64,000 bases of DNA from JAGVPT01 sp964439265 (GCA_964439265.1 CAYTOA010000017.1:9227-73226); one strand, 5' to 3'; positions 36,364-44,964 are shown, counted from the first letter of the stretch. A program made the numbers and translations. The notes: generated by a model from the sequence alone, not told the origin.

Positions 36364-37362
36364 ATGAAAAAAACAATTATCGGCGATGCGCTGCCGAACA
36401 TACCGTGGCAGGAGAAACCAAAAGGATATACCGATGTCGTCTGGAGATACGACAAGAATCCGGTTATCGGCAGAAAACCGATCAAAGATTCGAGCCGGGT
36501 CTTCAACAGTGCCATCATTCCGTACAAGGGGGAGTTCATCGGCGTCTTCCGTGCGGACCATTACAATGGATATCCGAATCTGCACCTTGGGCACAGCAAA
36601 GACGGCTTGCATTGGGTCGTTCAGGACGAGGTCATCAGATTTCAGAACGAAGACGGCACGCCGGCCAAGCCGATCCTCTACGGATACGATCCGCGCTTGC
36701 TGGAGATCGACGGGACGTACTACATTATATGGTGCAATTATTCAAGCGGCCCGACAGTAGGAATCGCCAAGACAAAAGATTTCAAGACCTTTGTCCAGCT
36801 CGAGAATGCGTTTCTCCCGTTCAACCGCAATGGTGTTCTCTTCCCGAGAAAAATAAACGGTAATTTCGTGATGCTCAACCGCCCCAGCGACAACGGACAT
36901 ACGCCGTTCGGCGACATCTATTTGAGTCAAAGTCCCGACCTGACGTACTGGGGCAAGCATCGCCTTGTGATGAAAACGACTCATTATTGGTGGAAGAATA
37001 CTAAACTAGGCGCCGGAGCGGTTCCGATAGAAACGACGGAAGGCTGGCTCCTGATCTATCACGGGGTTTGTACGACATGCAGCGGATTCATTTATAGTAT
37101 CGGCGCGGCACTTCTGGATATTAACGATCCTTCCAAAATAATTTCCGACTGTGCGAACTATATTCTGACGCCGGAAACGCCGTATGAAACAATAGGCTTT
37201 GTCGCAAACGTCTGCTTCCCCTGCGCTACGCTGCAAGATGCTGATACAGGGAGGATGGCGATCTTCTATGGTGCCGCTGATACGTACTGCGCGCTTGCGT
37301 TCACACAAGTGGATGAACTCATCGCTTACATCAAAGCTCATCCGAGTAAGCCGATCCAATAA
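36364..37362 (+). CDS. GH130 beta-mannoside phosphorylase (manno-oligosaccharide type)
   Basis: This is a 332-residue cytoplasmic five-blade beta-propeller enzyme. The general acid is Asp109 in LYGYDPRLLEIDG, and SRVFNSAIIPYKGEFIGVFR and LLIYHGVC with GAGAVPIETTEGW are family blocks. The short length and the blocks fit the GH130_2 group, which cleaves beta-1,4-manno-oligosaccharides or mannosyl-GlcNAc-type disaccharides with phosphate to give alpha-mannose-1-phosphate. The longer GH130_1-like paralogue is at 57288-58472. ATTAAAGGATG lies just before the start region. The exact acceptor is not resolved. Confidence 0.87.
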   Translation: MKKTIIGDALPNIPWQEKPKGYTDVVWRYDKNPVIGRKPIKDSSRVFNSAIIPYKGEFIGVFRADHYNGYPNLHLGHSKDGLHWVVQDEVIRFQNEDGTPAKPILYGYDPRLLEIDGTYYIIWCNYSSGPTVGIAKTKDFKTFVQLENAFLPFNRNGVLFPRKINGNFVMLNRPSDNGHTPFGDIYLSQSPDLTYWGKHRLVMKTTHYWWKNTKLGAGAVPIETTEGWLLIYHGVCTTCSGFIYSIGAALLDINDPSKIISDCANYILTPETPYETIGFVANVCFPCATLQDADTGRMAIFYGAADTYCALAFTQVDELIAYIKAHPSKPIQ

Positions 37363-37392
37363 ATCATGTTACGCAAGACGCCAATATCGTTG

Positions 37393-37495
37393 TTGCCACA
37401 AAGTCACCAAGGGAAACAACCTCTTTATGGTTATGGACCTTACAAATAGAGCCTTCCATAAAATCTCATTGTGTCTTCATGGCTTGGTGGCGCAA
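37393..37495. repeat. Diverged palindromic TTGCCACAAAGTCACCAA repeat
   Basis: The left arm TTGCCACAAAGTCACCAAGG and a right arm ending CATGGCTTGGTGGCGCAA are partly complementary. It fills much of the GH130-GH94 spacer and belongs with the elements at 36238 and 24137. Confidence 0.5.
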
Positions 37496-37550
37496 CGCTT
37501 TTGAACTCTGCGTAACATCATCAACATGAACTTTTCCTAAGGAAATCTAA

Positions 37551-39941
37551 ATGCAATTCGGATATTTCGACGACCTCAATAAGGAGTATGTTGTTGAACG
37601 GCCTGACACTCCCCGTTCGTGGAGCAATTACCTGGGCTCCACAGAATACGGCGCTATCATCACCAACAACGCCGGCGGATATAGCTTTTACAAATCCGCC
37701 GCACAGGGCCGTTTCACACGTCTGCGATTCAACGTCATTCCCATGGATCAGCCGGGACGTTACGTCTACATTCGCGATAAACAGAGCAAGGATTTTTGGT
37801 CCGCATCATGGCAGCCGGTTGGCAAGCCGCTAAAGGAATATACTTCGGAGTGCCGTCATGGGACGGCATACACAAAGATCTCTTCCGATTACTCGTCGAT
37901 CAAAACGGAAACCCTATACTTCGTTCCGTTCGGACGACTCTATGAATGCTGGTTTCTCAAAGTCACAAACAATGACACAAAGAAAAGAAACCTGAGTTTG
38001 TTCACGTACGTCGAGTACGCGAATAATTGGAATCTGTCTCAGGATATGGTCAACCTTCAGTATTCCCAATTCATTTCGAAGATGGACGTGGTCGGCGACA
38101 TCATCGACCATGGGACGAACGTTTACATGCCCGAACGTCCGGATCATTTTGAAGACGACGGACAGGCGCGTCACACGTTCCTTGCCATGACAGGAGCCGA
38201 CATCAAAGGTTTCGATACGGACAGGGAGATTTTTCTTGGTCCGTACCGGACGTACGCGAACCCGATCGTGGTTGAAGAAGGGCGGTGCAGGAATTCAAAG
38301 TCCGTGGGCGACAACTGCTGCGGCACTTTGCAGGCCGACGTCGAGCTTGAGCCCGGCGAATCGAAGGAAATTGTCATCCTCATGGGAATCGGCAAGGCAG
38401 GCATTGAAGGAAAAAAAGCCGTGCAGGAAATGGGTGCTCCCGTACAAGTGAGAGACGAATTCAAAAAACTGAAGGAGTATTGGCACTCGAGATTACGCGG
38501 AATGACCGCCGAGACGCCCGACGGCGAATTCAACAGCATGCTGAACATGTGGAACCCTTACAACTGTCTTATCACGTATGCATGGTCCCGTGCAGCGAGC
38601 CTTGTGTACACCGGCGAACGCGACGGACTTGGGTACCGTGACACGGTCCAGGACATGCTGGGAGTTCTTCACACCATTCCCGGCGAAGTCAAAGAGCGCC
38701 TCGAGCTCATGATCACCGGCCAGGCATCGACCGGCGGGGCAATGCCTGTTGTGAAACCATTCGCGCACAAGCCGGGGAGCGAAAAGCAGCCTGCGGAAAA
38801 TGAATACCGCTCCGATGATTGCATGTGGCTTTTCAATACCATCCCTGCGTACGTAAAAGAATCGGGAGACGTTTCGTTCTTCGACAAAGTCCTTCCGTAT
38901 GCCGACAAAGGGGAAGATACGGTGGTTGGACATTTGCGCCGGGCGATTCAATTCAATTTCGACCGGTCCGGGGCGCATGGATTTCCCTGCGGCCTTTCTG
39001 CCGATTGGAATGATTGTCTGCAACTGGGACACGACGGCGAGACGATCTTTGTCGCTTTTCAATTGCGGTATGCTCTCCGGGAATTCATCGAGATCTGCTC
39101 GATGCTCAACAAACACGCAGAAATCGATTGGGCGAAGAAACACCTTACGAAGCTGGACGAGAACCTCGACAAGCATGCCTGGGACGGCGAATGGTATCTC
39201 CGCGCCTTCAGGGCGGACGGACTGAAGTTCGGCTCGAAAGAAAATGACGAGGCGTCGATATTTTTGGAGCCGCAGCCCTGGGCGGTTTACAGCGGTCATC
39301 TCACCGAAAAGCGCGCTGTCATGCTGATGGATGTGGTGAACAGACGACTCTCGACCGAATACGGGCTCATGATCTGCGACCCGCCCGTCGAGAAAACTGA
39401 CCCGAAGGTCATCAAAGCGGTGTTGTTCAACAAAGGCATGAAGGAGAACGGCTCGATCTTTTGCCATACGCAGAGTTGGGCGATCATCGCCGAAACAATG
39501 CTTGGAAGAGGGAACCAGGCGTACGAGTATTACCGGAAGTTCATGCCTTCTGCGTATAATACGAAGGCCGAAGTCCGGCAGATCGAGCCGTACGTCTATT
39601 GTCAATTCACGAACAGCAAGTACAGTCCGAGGTACGGTGCATCCCGCCTGCCATGGCTGAGCGGCAGTGCTGCGTGGGCGTATTACACTGCGACGCAATA
39701 TATTCTTGGCGTGCAGCCCGATTACCGGGGATTGAAGTTAGATCCGTGTCTCCCTTCGGATTGGAAAGAGGTCAAGATCTCGAGAAAATTCAGGAAGAAA
39801 GATTTCGCCATTGTCATCAGGAACGCCGACAGCCGTCAAAAAGGAGTAAAGAAAATTATAGTCAACGGCGAGGAGATCAAAGGGAACATCATTCCATTCG
39901 AGATGATGAAAGAGAAGAACGAAGTCGTTGTCATCATGTAA
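37551..39941 (+). CDS. GH94 phosphorylase, chitobiose/cellobionate phosphorylase-like
   Basis: This is a 796-residue cytoplasmic GH94 enzyme. The N-terminus MQFGYFDDLNKEYVVERPDT and NNAGGYSFYKS are family blocks; the general acid is Asp488 in LSADWNDCLQLG, and GERDGLGYRDTVQDM is the substrate block. By memory the ECRHGTAYTKI and VEEGRCRNSKSVGDNCCGTL segments lie nearer to chitobiose phosphorylase than to cellobiose phosphorylase, so a substrate other than cellobiose is likely. Context with GH130 and an epimerase-mannanase suggests a mannan- or glucomannan-derived disaccharide, which is inference. AAGGAAATCTAA lies before the ATG. A strong hairpin follows its stop. Confidence 0.87.
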   Translation: MQFGYFDDLNKEYVVERPDTPRSWSNYLGSTEYGAIITNNAGGYSFYKSAAQGRFTRLRFNVIPMDQPGRYVYIRDKQSKDFWSASWQPVGKPLKEYTSECRHGTAYTKISSDYSSIKTETLYFVPFGRLYECWFLKVTNNDTKKRNLSLFTYVEYANNWNLSQDMVNLQYSQFISKMDVVGDIIDHGTNVYMPERPDHFEDDGQARHTFLAMTGADIKGFDTDREIFLGPYRTYANPIVVEEGRCRNSKSVGDNCCGTLQADVELEPGESKEIVILMGIGKAGIEGKKAVQEMGAPVQVRDEFKKLKEYWHSRLRGMTAETPDGEFNSMLNMWNPYNCLITYAWSRAASLVYTGERDGLGYRDTVQDMLGVLHTIPGEVKERLELMITGQASTGGAMPVVKPFAHKPGSEKQPAENEYRSDDCMWLFNTIPAYVKESGDVSFFDKVLPYADKGEDTVVGHLRRAIQFNFDRSGAHGFPCGLSADWNDCLQLGHDGETIFVAFQLRYALREFIEICSMLNKHAEIDWAKKHLTKLDENLDKHAWDGEWYLRAFRADGLKFGSKENDEASIFLEPQPWAVYSGHLTEKRAVMLMDVVNRRLSTEYGLMICDPPVEKTDPKVIKAVLFNKGMKENGSIFCHTQSWAIIAETMLGRGNQAYEYYRKFMPSAYNTKAEVRQIEPYVYCQFTNSKYSPRYGASRLPWLSGSAAWAYYTATQYILGVQPDYRGLKLDPCLPSDWKEVKISRKFRKKDFAIVIRNADSRQKGVKKIIVNGEEIKGNIIPFEMMKEKNEVVVIM

Positions 39942-39948
39942 TGGCCTT

Positions 39949-39988
39949 CCGGCGTCTTCTTGATTGGTATTCCTCAGGAAGACGCCGG
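39949..39988 (+). terminator. Putative terminator hairpin after the GH94 gene
   Basis: A perfect 11-bp stem, CCGGCGTCTTC/GAAGACGCCGG, with an 18-nt loop begins 8 bases after the stop codon. There is no clean U tract, so termination efficiency is uncertain. Confidence 0.6.
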
Positions 39989-40233
39989 AGATTCTATCGG
40001 GCGCCATTAGGATATCTTGTGTCGAACGAACGCAATAAATAAAGTGTTTAAAATACAGCGGCTTTTTGTAGGAAAACCCGCTTGCAATAACATGCTCCTC
40101 AAAGTTTCAATCTGCCAACTCATAATTTAACGCAATGCGCATCTCCCGGACCAGGTGGAGATTGAACCAGCGGTTGGAGGTCATAGACTGGTCACTAATT
40201 CACAACTGTTTTATTATAGATGGAGACGCTGCC

Positions 40234-41913
40234 ATGTATTCACATCGTTTCAAGAGACTCATCTGCCATTTACCACTTCTCTTGTTTTTTCTCCTTGCAT
40301 CCTTACATGCCCAGCCTAAGTCGCGGCGGTCGGATATCACGATCAAGCAATTAGGCGTCGTCGGCAACAACGCGGTCCGCATTAAACGCGACCCGGCATC
40401 CAAACGGCTTTATATCGTGCAAAATAACGGCCTGATCCAACGAGTTAATTTTGGCGCGGGAGGTTCGGCGACGTTTACGACTGTCTATCAACCAGCCCAA
40501 GACAGCGTGAACGCTCCGCTGGGTATCACGTTCGGTCCCGACGGAACAATGTACCTAACGGGAAATGATTCGACGGGAATCATTGGAACCGCGCTCGTCG
40601 TCAAAGGAGTTCCCGACACCGTGGGAAGCGAGAACCGGACATGGAGCGTTATCGCGCGGACGGTCGGATACCGGTACGGCAATATTTATAATCATAGAGT
40701 AAATGCGATCATCCTCAATCATACAGGGGACTCACTCTATGTCAACAGCGGCGCCGCTACCGACCACGGCGAGCTGCATAACGGGTTCCGCGAAGCTGGC
40801 CTTACCTCATGCATCTGGAAACTCCCGACAAGCGGGCACGACATTGTATTGCAAGATAACCGGGAGTGGCTGAGGTCGAACGGATATCTTTTTGCAGAGG
40901 GGATCCGTAATACGTTCGACTTTGCGTACGCCGGAAACGGTGATCTGTTCGGTCCGGAAAATTCCGACGACCGCGACGATCCCGAAGAATTGAACTGGCT
41001 CCGTGAAGGACATCATTACGGATTCCCATGGCGCATCGGAGGCGATAACACACCGCAACAATACACGCCGTACGATCCGCACACCGACCCTCTTCTCAGC
41101 AAGAATGCCTGGGGAGGAGGCAATGGTCTTCTTTACGTAACGTACAGCGAAGATTCCACGTATCCCGCCCGGCCGGACAGCATAACGTTCACGGAACCGA
41201 TTCCCAACGTTGGTCCGGACGCCGACAAGTTTCGCGATACGACCACCGGTGCCGTGAAAGACGCCAGCCAGCTCGGTATTACGATGACGACGTTCACGCC
41301 TCATCTTTCAGTCGACGGCATCGTCTTCGACCGGGATTCCATCCTCGCCGGAGATTTGAAAGGGGATGCATTCGTCATAAGCTTTTCGAACAGCTCACTT
41401 ATTACCGCGATGAACGATACAAGCCAGAACCTTATGGCAATCGCCCTTACGAAAAACGATACAAGCTATACTGCCCGCGTCACAAAACTCGTCACAGGGT
41501 TCAATTCCCCGCTCGGCATTGAGATGGTCGGGGACACTCTGTACGTCGTGGAAACCGGACTCCAGTACAGCAACAATTCTCCGAAGTTGTGGCAGATCGT
41601 TCTGCCGACGAGCCCGGCGACGAGTGTGAAAGAAAAACAGAACGTTCCAGTATCGTTCGCGCTCGCGCAAAACTATCCCAATCCATTCAACCCGGCAACG
41701 GTGATCAGTTATCAGTTAGCAGTTAACAGTTTTGTTAGCATAAAAGTGTACGACGAGCTGGGAAGAGAGGTTGCCCGATTGGTGAATGGAGACCAGACCG
41801 CCGGAAATCATTCGGTGAGATGGAATGCGGCCAATTTCTCGAGCGGAGTTTACTTCTACGATTTAAGCGCAGGAAATTTTCATGCCGTCAGAAAAATGGT
41901 GTTGATGAAGTAA
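40234..41913 (+). CDS. Secreted glucose/sorbosone dehydrogenase-like protein with type IX sorting domain
   Basis: This is a 559-residue beta-propeller protein. The ATG at 40234 has GGAGA upstream and opens a signal peptide (LLFFLLASLHAQ at its end); a longer frame from 40135 is not signal-like. The propeller carries FGPDGTMYLTGND, FDFAYAGNGDLFGPEN and EELNWLREGHHYGFPW, as in PQQ-dependent soluble sugar dehydrogenases (GSDH family). The last 85 residues are a type IX secretion C-terminal domain: QNYPNPFNPATVISYQL, VYDELGREVARLV and a closing VRKMVLMK. It would oxidise an aldose to its lactone at the cell surface. A lactonase with the same sorting domain is convergently encoded next door. Catalytic PQQ use is inferred. 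Confidence 0.82.
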   Translation: MYSHRFKRLICHLPLLLFFLLASLHAQPKSRRSDITIKQLGVVGNNAVRIKRDPASKRLYIVQNNGLIQRVNFGAGGSATFTTVYQPAQDSVNAPLGITFGPDGTMYLTGNDSTGIIGTALVVKGVPDTVGSENRTWSVIARTVGYRYGNIYNHRVNAIILNHTGDSLYVNSGAATDHGELHNGFREAGLTSCIWKLPTSGHDIVLQDNREWLRSNGYLFAEGIRNTFDFAYAGNGDLFGPENSDDRDDPEELNWLREGHHYGFPWRIGGDNTPQQYTPYDPHTDPLLSKNAWGGGNGLLYVTYSEDSTYPARPDSITFTEPIPNVGPDADKFRDTTTGAVKDASQLGITMTTFTPHLSVDGIVFDRDSILAGDLKGDAFVISFSNSSLITAMNDTSQNLMAIALTKNDTSYTARVTKLVTGFNSPLGIEMVGDTLYVVETGLQYSNNSPKLWQIVLPTSPATSVKEKQNVPVSFALAQNYPNPFNPATVISYQLAVNSFVSIKVYDELGREVARLVNGDQTAGNHSVRWNAANFSSGVYFYDLSAGNFHAVRKMVLMK

Positions 41914-41928
41914 GATGTATTTTTAAAC

Positions 41929-41957
41929 CTCGTTCCCAAGCTCTGCTTGGGAACGAG
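41929..41957. terminator. GTTCCCAAGC hairpin between convergent genes
   Basis: A perfect 13-bp stem, CTCGTTCCCAAGC/GCTTGGGAACGAG, with loop TCT follows a TTTTT run. It lies between the stops at 41913 and 42055 on opposite strands. On the minus strand the stem is followed by AAAAA-complement U-rich sequence, so it could terminate the lactonase transcript. Confidence 0.62.
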
Positions 41958-42054
41958 ATGAAGAGTTATTGAAGGGTTAGACATGAGCGCCCGATTCGGA
42001 GACGAACCGGGCGTTTGTGTTCGCATGATGGAGGAAGGGAGTGACAGCCAAGCT

Positions 42055-43263
42055 TTAGCGCAGCAAGATCATTTTCCTCGTTTCGGCAAAACCTCCGGCC
42101 GTCAGCCTGTAAAAATACGTTCCGCTCGAAATGCCGGCTGCGTTCCATGGTACCGAATATGTTCCTGCCTGCCGTTCCTCGTTGACCAGCGTAGCAACTT
42201 CCCGCCCGAGTGGATCGTACACATTCAACGTGACCATACCGTTTACTGCTAACTGATAACTGATGATTGTTTCAGGATTGAATGGGTTCGGGAAATTCGC
42301 GTACAATTTGAACGAGTGCAGCAGAGCGGAGCCGTGGTCGTGGACGCCAGTGGTCGGCGCAAGCCGTATTCTGTAAAGGCTGTGGCCCGCGGTGATATAC
42401 AATGTCCTTCGATCAACGTCACCCCAATTGCAGTTGGACGGACTATTGTCAGCACCGGTCGGGAAGACAATCTTGTCCAGGAGTGCACCTGTCGGGGAAA
42501 CAATCCACACTCCCGTCGGTCCCGTGCAATAAATATTTCCAGCTGAATCTGTTTTCATCCCGTCCATATACCCCGTTGTCGGCGGTGGGATTGAATAAAA
42601 GAGTTTCTTATTGAATACTGAGTCTCCGACAACGTCCCAAGAATAAATCTTGCACTGAGGCGATTCGTTAACGTAGAATTTCTTCTCATCGGGGGAGAAA
42701 CAAATGCCGTTCGGTTTGTCGAACGTTGAGTCGATGACCTTCAATATTCCCGCCGGGCTGAGCCGATAGATCCCTTTGATTTTCAGCTCTGCTGATTGAC
42801 CCGTGGGAATGTTAAAATCGGGGTCCGTGAAAAAAATTGAACTGTCCGATTTCACGACGACATCGTTGGGGCAGTTGAATCGTTTTCCGTTGTACGTTGA
42901 CACCAGAGGAGTAATCGTTCCGTTCGTTTCCCGGCGGGAAACGCGGCGCGATTCCATCTGTGTCAGGATAAGCCGTCCCTGTAAATCAAGCGTCAGTCCG
43001 TTCGAACTGTCGGAAGGCTTCATGAACGTCGTCAGCGAACTATCTCGCGGCGAGAACCTGTCAATCATGTTGGCGGCGATATCGCTGAACAACAATCCAA
43101 GGCTGTCAATCCAGATGGGCCCTTCGGGTTGTGAAAGGCCGACGGCAATTTTTTCAAGCTTGGCGCCGGGCGGAATGGGGGATTGTGCTGCGGCCGCAGA
43201 AATCAACAACGGCAGCATGAGCCACAAGAAAGGAAAACGAGGTGTGCGGAGTATGGAGGTCAA
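42055..43263 (-). CDS. SMP-30/gluconolactonase-family protein with type IX sorting domain
   Basis: This is a 402-residue secreted six-blade propeller. The metal-binding glutamate is in QPEGPIWIDSLGLLFSDIAA, and CPNDVVVKSDSSIFFTDPDF, KPNGICFSPDEKKFYVNES and DGMKTDSAGNIYC are family blocks. The C-terminal 80 residues form a type IX sorting domain (ANFPNPFNPETIISYQL, VYDPLGREVATLV, TRKMILLR). The start is a TTG at 43263: it yields a complete signal peptide (basic n-region, LMLPLLISAAAAQ), whereas the first in-frame ATG (43218) would begin inside the hydrophobic core. AAAGGT lies upstream. It would hydrolyse sugar lactones, plausibly those made by the dehydrogenase gene facing it. Confidence 0.87.
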   Translation of the reverse strand: MTSILRTPRFPFLWLMLPLLISAAAAQSPIPPGAKLEKIAVGLSQPEGPIWIDSLGLLFSDIAANMIDRFSPRDSSLTTFMKPSDSSNGLTLDLQGRLILTQMESRRVSRRETNGTITPLVSTYNGKRFNCPNDVVVKSDSSIFFTDPDFNIPTGQSAELKIKGIYRLSPAGILKVIDSTFDKPNGICFSPDEKKFYVNESPQCKIYSWDVVGDSVFNKKLFYSIPPPTTGYMDGMKTDSAGNIYCTGPTGVWIVSPTGALLDKIVFPTGADNSPSNCNWGDVDRRTLYITAGHSLYRIRLAPTTGVHDHGSALLHSFKLYANFPNPFNPETIISYQLAVNGMVTLNVYDPLGREVATLVNEERQAGTYSVPWNAAGISSGTYFYRLTAGGFAETRKMILLR

Positions 43264-43287
43264 TGTTGTTTACCTTTGGCAGATTTG

Positions 43288-44283
43288 TTAATGAATGAAA
43301 GCTTTTTCGTACTGACCGATCACTTTCTCGATGAAGTCGTTCGTTTCTCTTTTTACTATTTGCCGTGTCGGATCGGCTTCGAACCAGTCGATGGTCCGTT
43401 TAATTCCCTGCTTGAATGGAATCGTTGCTGTGAATCCCGGTACGAATCGTTTGATTTTCGAATTGTCGAAGATGACGCTCGTCGCTTTGTCGCCGATCAA
43501 GCTTCCTCGAAATTCTTCATCGAAAGAGGCGAGGAGATCGGACGCCATGTGCACGATATGCGCTTCACGTCCTACCGCTTCGGCGATCGCCTGGTGGATC
43601 TGGTCCCATGTCAGGCTTTCGTCGGACGTGATATGGAAAGCGTGCCCGATCGCCTGCTGATGCGCAAGCAGTCCGACAAACCCTTTTGCAAAATCATCCG
43701 CGTGGGTCATGGTCCAGAGTGAGGAGCCGTCGCCGTGGACGATGATTTTCTTCCCCTTTTTGATCCTGTCGACGGTTGTGTATTCCAGCCATCCGCCGAC
43801 CGGAACGGGAATCACGGTGTCGTATGTTAATGACGGCCTCACGATCGTGACAGGGAAATTCTCGTTTCTGTAGAATGATGTGAGTTTCTCTTCACACGCA
43901 ATTTTATTGCGCGAATACTCCCAATACGGATTTGCCAACGGCGTCGATTCGGTAACGAACGGGGATGATGCCGGCCTCTGGTACGCCGAGGCGGAACTGA
44001 TAAATATAAATTGTTTGGTTCTGCCTTTGAATAACTCAAAGTCTCTTTGGATGTCGTTCGTCGTGAACGCGATCCAATCCACGACCGAGTCCCATGCGTG
44101 ATCTTTGAGAAGATCTCGCATCTCCTCCGGTTTCGTGATGTCGCCGACAAGGGTCTTCGCTCCCGGCAGCGATGACGCTCTTTTCCCCCGGTTTAACAAG
44201 TACAGTTCAATGCCGCGCTGCACAGCCAGCGTACTGACTGCCGTACTGATGTTCCCCGTACCGCCGATGAAGAGGACTTTCAT
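43288..44283 (-). CDS. NAD(P)-dependent epimerase/dehydratase, extended SDR
   Basis: This is a 331-residue Rossmann protein. The nucleotide-binding motif is FIGGTGNIST at residues 5-14, the serine is in FISSASAYQ, and the active-site YxxxK reads YSRNK. It resembles the atypical extended SDRs that carry NAD(P) and act on nucleotide sugars or other small metabolites. It lies 24 bases upstream of the lactonase gene on the same strand and may be co-transcribed with it. The substrate is unknown. No signal peptide is present. Confidence 0.82.
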   Translation of the reverse strand: MKVLFIGGTGNISTAVSTLAVQRGIELYLLNRGKRASSLPGAKTLVGDITKPEEMRDLLKDHAWDSVVDWIAFTTNDIQRDFELFKGRTKQFIFISSASAYQRPASSPFVTESTPLANPYWEYSRNKIACEEKLTSFYRNENFPVTIVRPSLTYDTVIPVPVGGWLEYTTVDRIKKGKKIIVHGDGSSLWTMTHADDFAKGFVGLLAHQQAIGHAFHITSDESLTWDQIHQAIAEAVGREAHIVHMASDLLASFDEEFRGSLIGDKATSVIFDNSKIKRFVPGFTATIPFKQGIKRTIDWFEADPTRQIVKRETNDFIEKVIGQYEKAFIH

Positions 44284-44414
44284 AGAAATATTTTAGGTTA
44301 ATGTGTGGATAGAAAAAAATAGTATTTTTTTTGAAATAAACTTTATTTGAGAGGACGATATTAATTGAAAATATCGAGCCTATGCTTTCAGGTGTGGGCT
44401 TGGTATTCAAGTCG

Positions 44415-44876
44415 TCAACTCTCGAAGACAGATTTACCGGTTTGAACATTTGGGTAACCGTATTTGCGCAAAAGTGTTACACGTTCTGTCAAAAATGCCA
44501 CTCGCTCATGATGTTTATCTTGATTCTTGATATAGGCAGCGACATTTTTGTAGTGTGTGTAACTGACCGAAAATGCCCCATAACCTGTTTGCCACGAGAA
44601 TTTCTCCGGAATGATATTGTTATGACTGATCCAATGGGACGATTCTCCCTTAAGTAACTTTGCCACATCCTCAACTGCACGAGTTCGTGGAAGATCGACC
44701 AGAAGATGAACGTGTTCGGCTTGAACATTCAGAGCTTTGACGAATATTGAATTCTTCCTGGCATCTTCCAACAAATGCTCATAGAGTTTTGCACGAACTG
44801 ACGGCGAAAATAGACGTTCGCGATTTTTTGTTGTCCAAACGTAATGAACATATACTCGACAGAGTGAATGCCCCAT
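44415..44876 (-). CDS. tnpA: IS200-like Y1 (REP-associated) transposase
   Basis: This is a 153-residue HUH single-strand transposase. The HUH motif is EHVHLLVDLP and the catalytic tyrosine lies in AAYIKNQDKHH, typical of the IS200/RAYT group; VYVHYVWTTKNRERLF is the usual N-terminal block. The ATG at 44876 is preferred to a GTG at 44906 that lies inside the adjacent palindrome. A perfect 52-bp palindrome begins 20 bases upstream, as expected for a TnpA-REP system where the enzyme recognises foldback DNA. No second open frame (TnpB) is seen, so this is a solitary element. Confidence 0.9.
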   Translation of the reverse strand: MGHSLCRVYVHYVWTTKNRERLFSPSVRAKLYEHLLEDARKNSIFVKALNVQAEHVHLLVDLPRTRAVEDVAKLLKGESSHWISHNNIIPEKFSWQTGYGAFSVSYTHYKNVAAYIKNQDKHHERVAFLTERVTLLRKYGYPNVQTGKSVFES

Positions 44877-44895
44877 CGATGCCCCCCAATTATGT

Positions 44896-44947
44896 ATTTC
44901 CGCCACCTAAGCCCGCCACTTAAGTGGCGGGCTTAGGTGGCGGAAAT
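44896..44947. repeat. Perfect 52-bp palindrome beside the Y1 transposase
   Basis: The sequence is self-complementary around a centre between 44921 and 44922, reading CGCCACTT/AAGTGGCG at the middle. The arms extend as ATTTCCGCCACCTAAGCC and its complement. It lies 19 bases upstream of the transposase ATG and is a candidate substrate for that enzyme. On the other strand it could serve as a terminator for the isomerase transcript. Confidence 0.9.
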
Positions 44948-44964
44948 TTGTGTAATTCTCTCCG

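Noticed and set aside
38493..39698. 401-codon open frame antisense to the second GH94 gene
   Set aside because: It is a mirror of a strongly supported coding frame, has a low-complexity basic composition and no family resemblance.
44382..44657. Plus-strand frame opposite the transposase
   Set aside because: The minus-strand frame holds the HUH motif and the catalytic tyrosine; the plus frame is its shadow.
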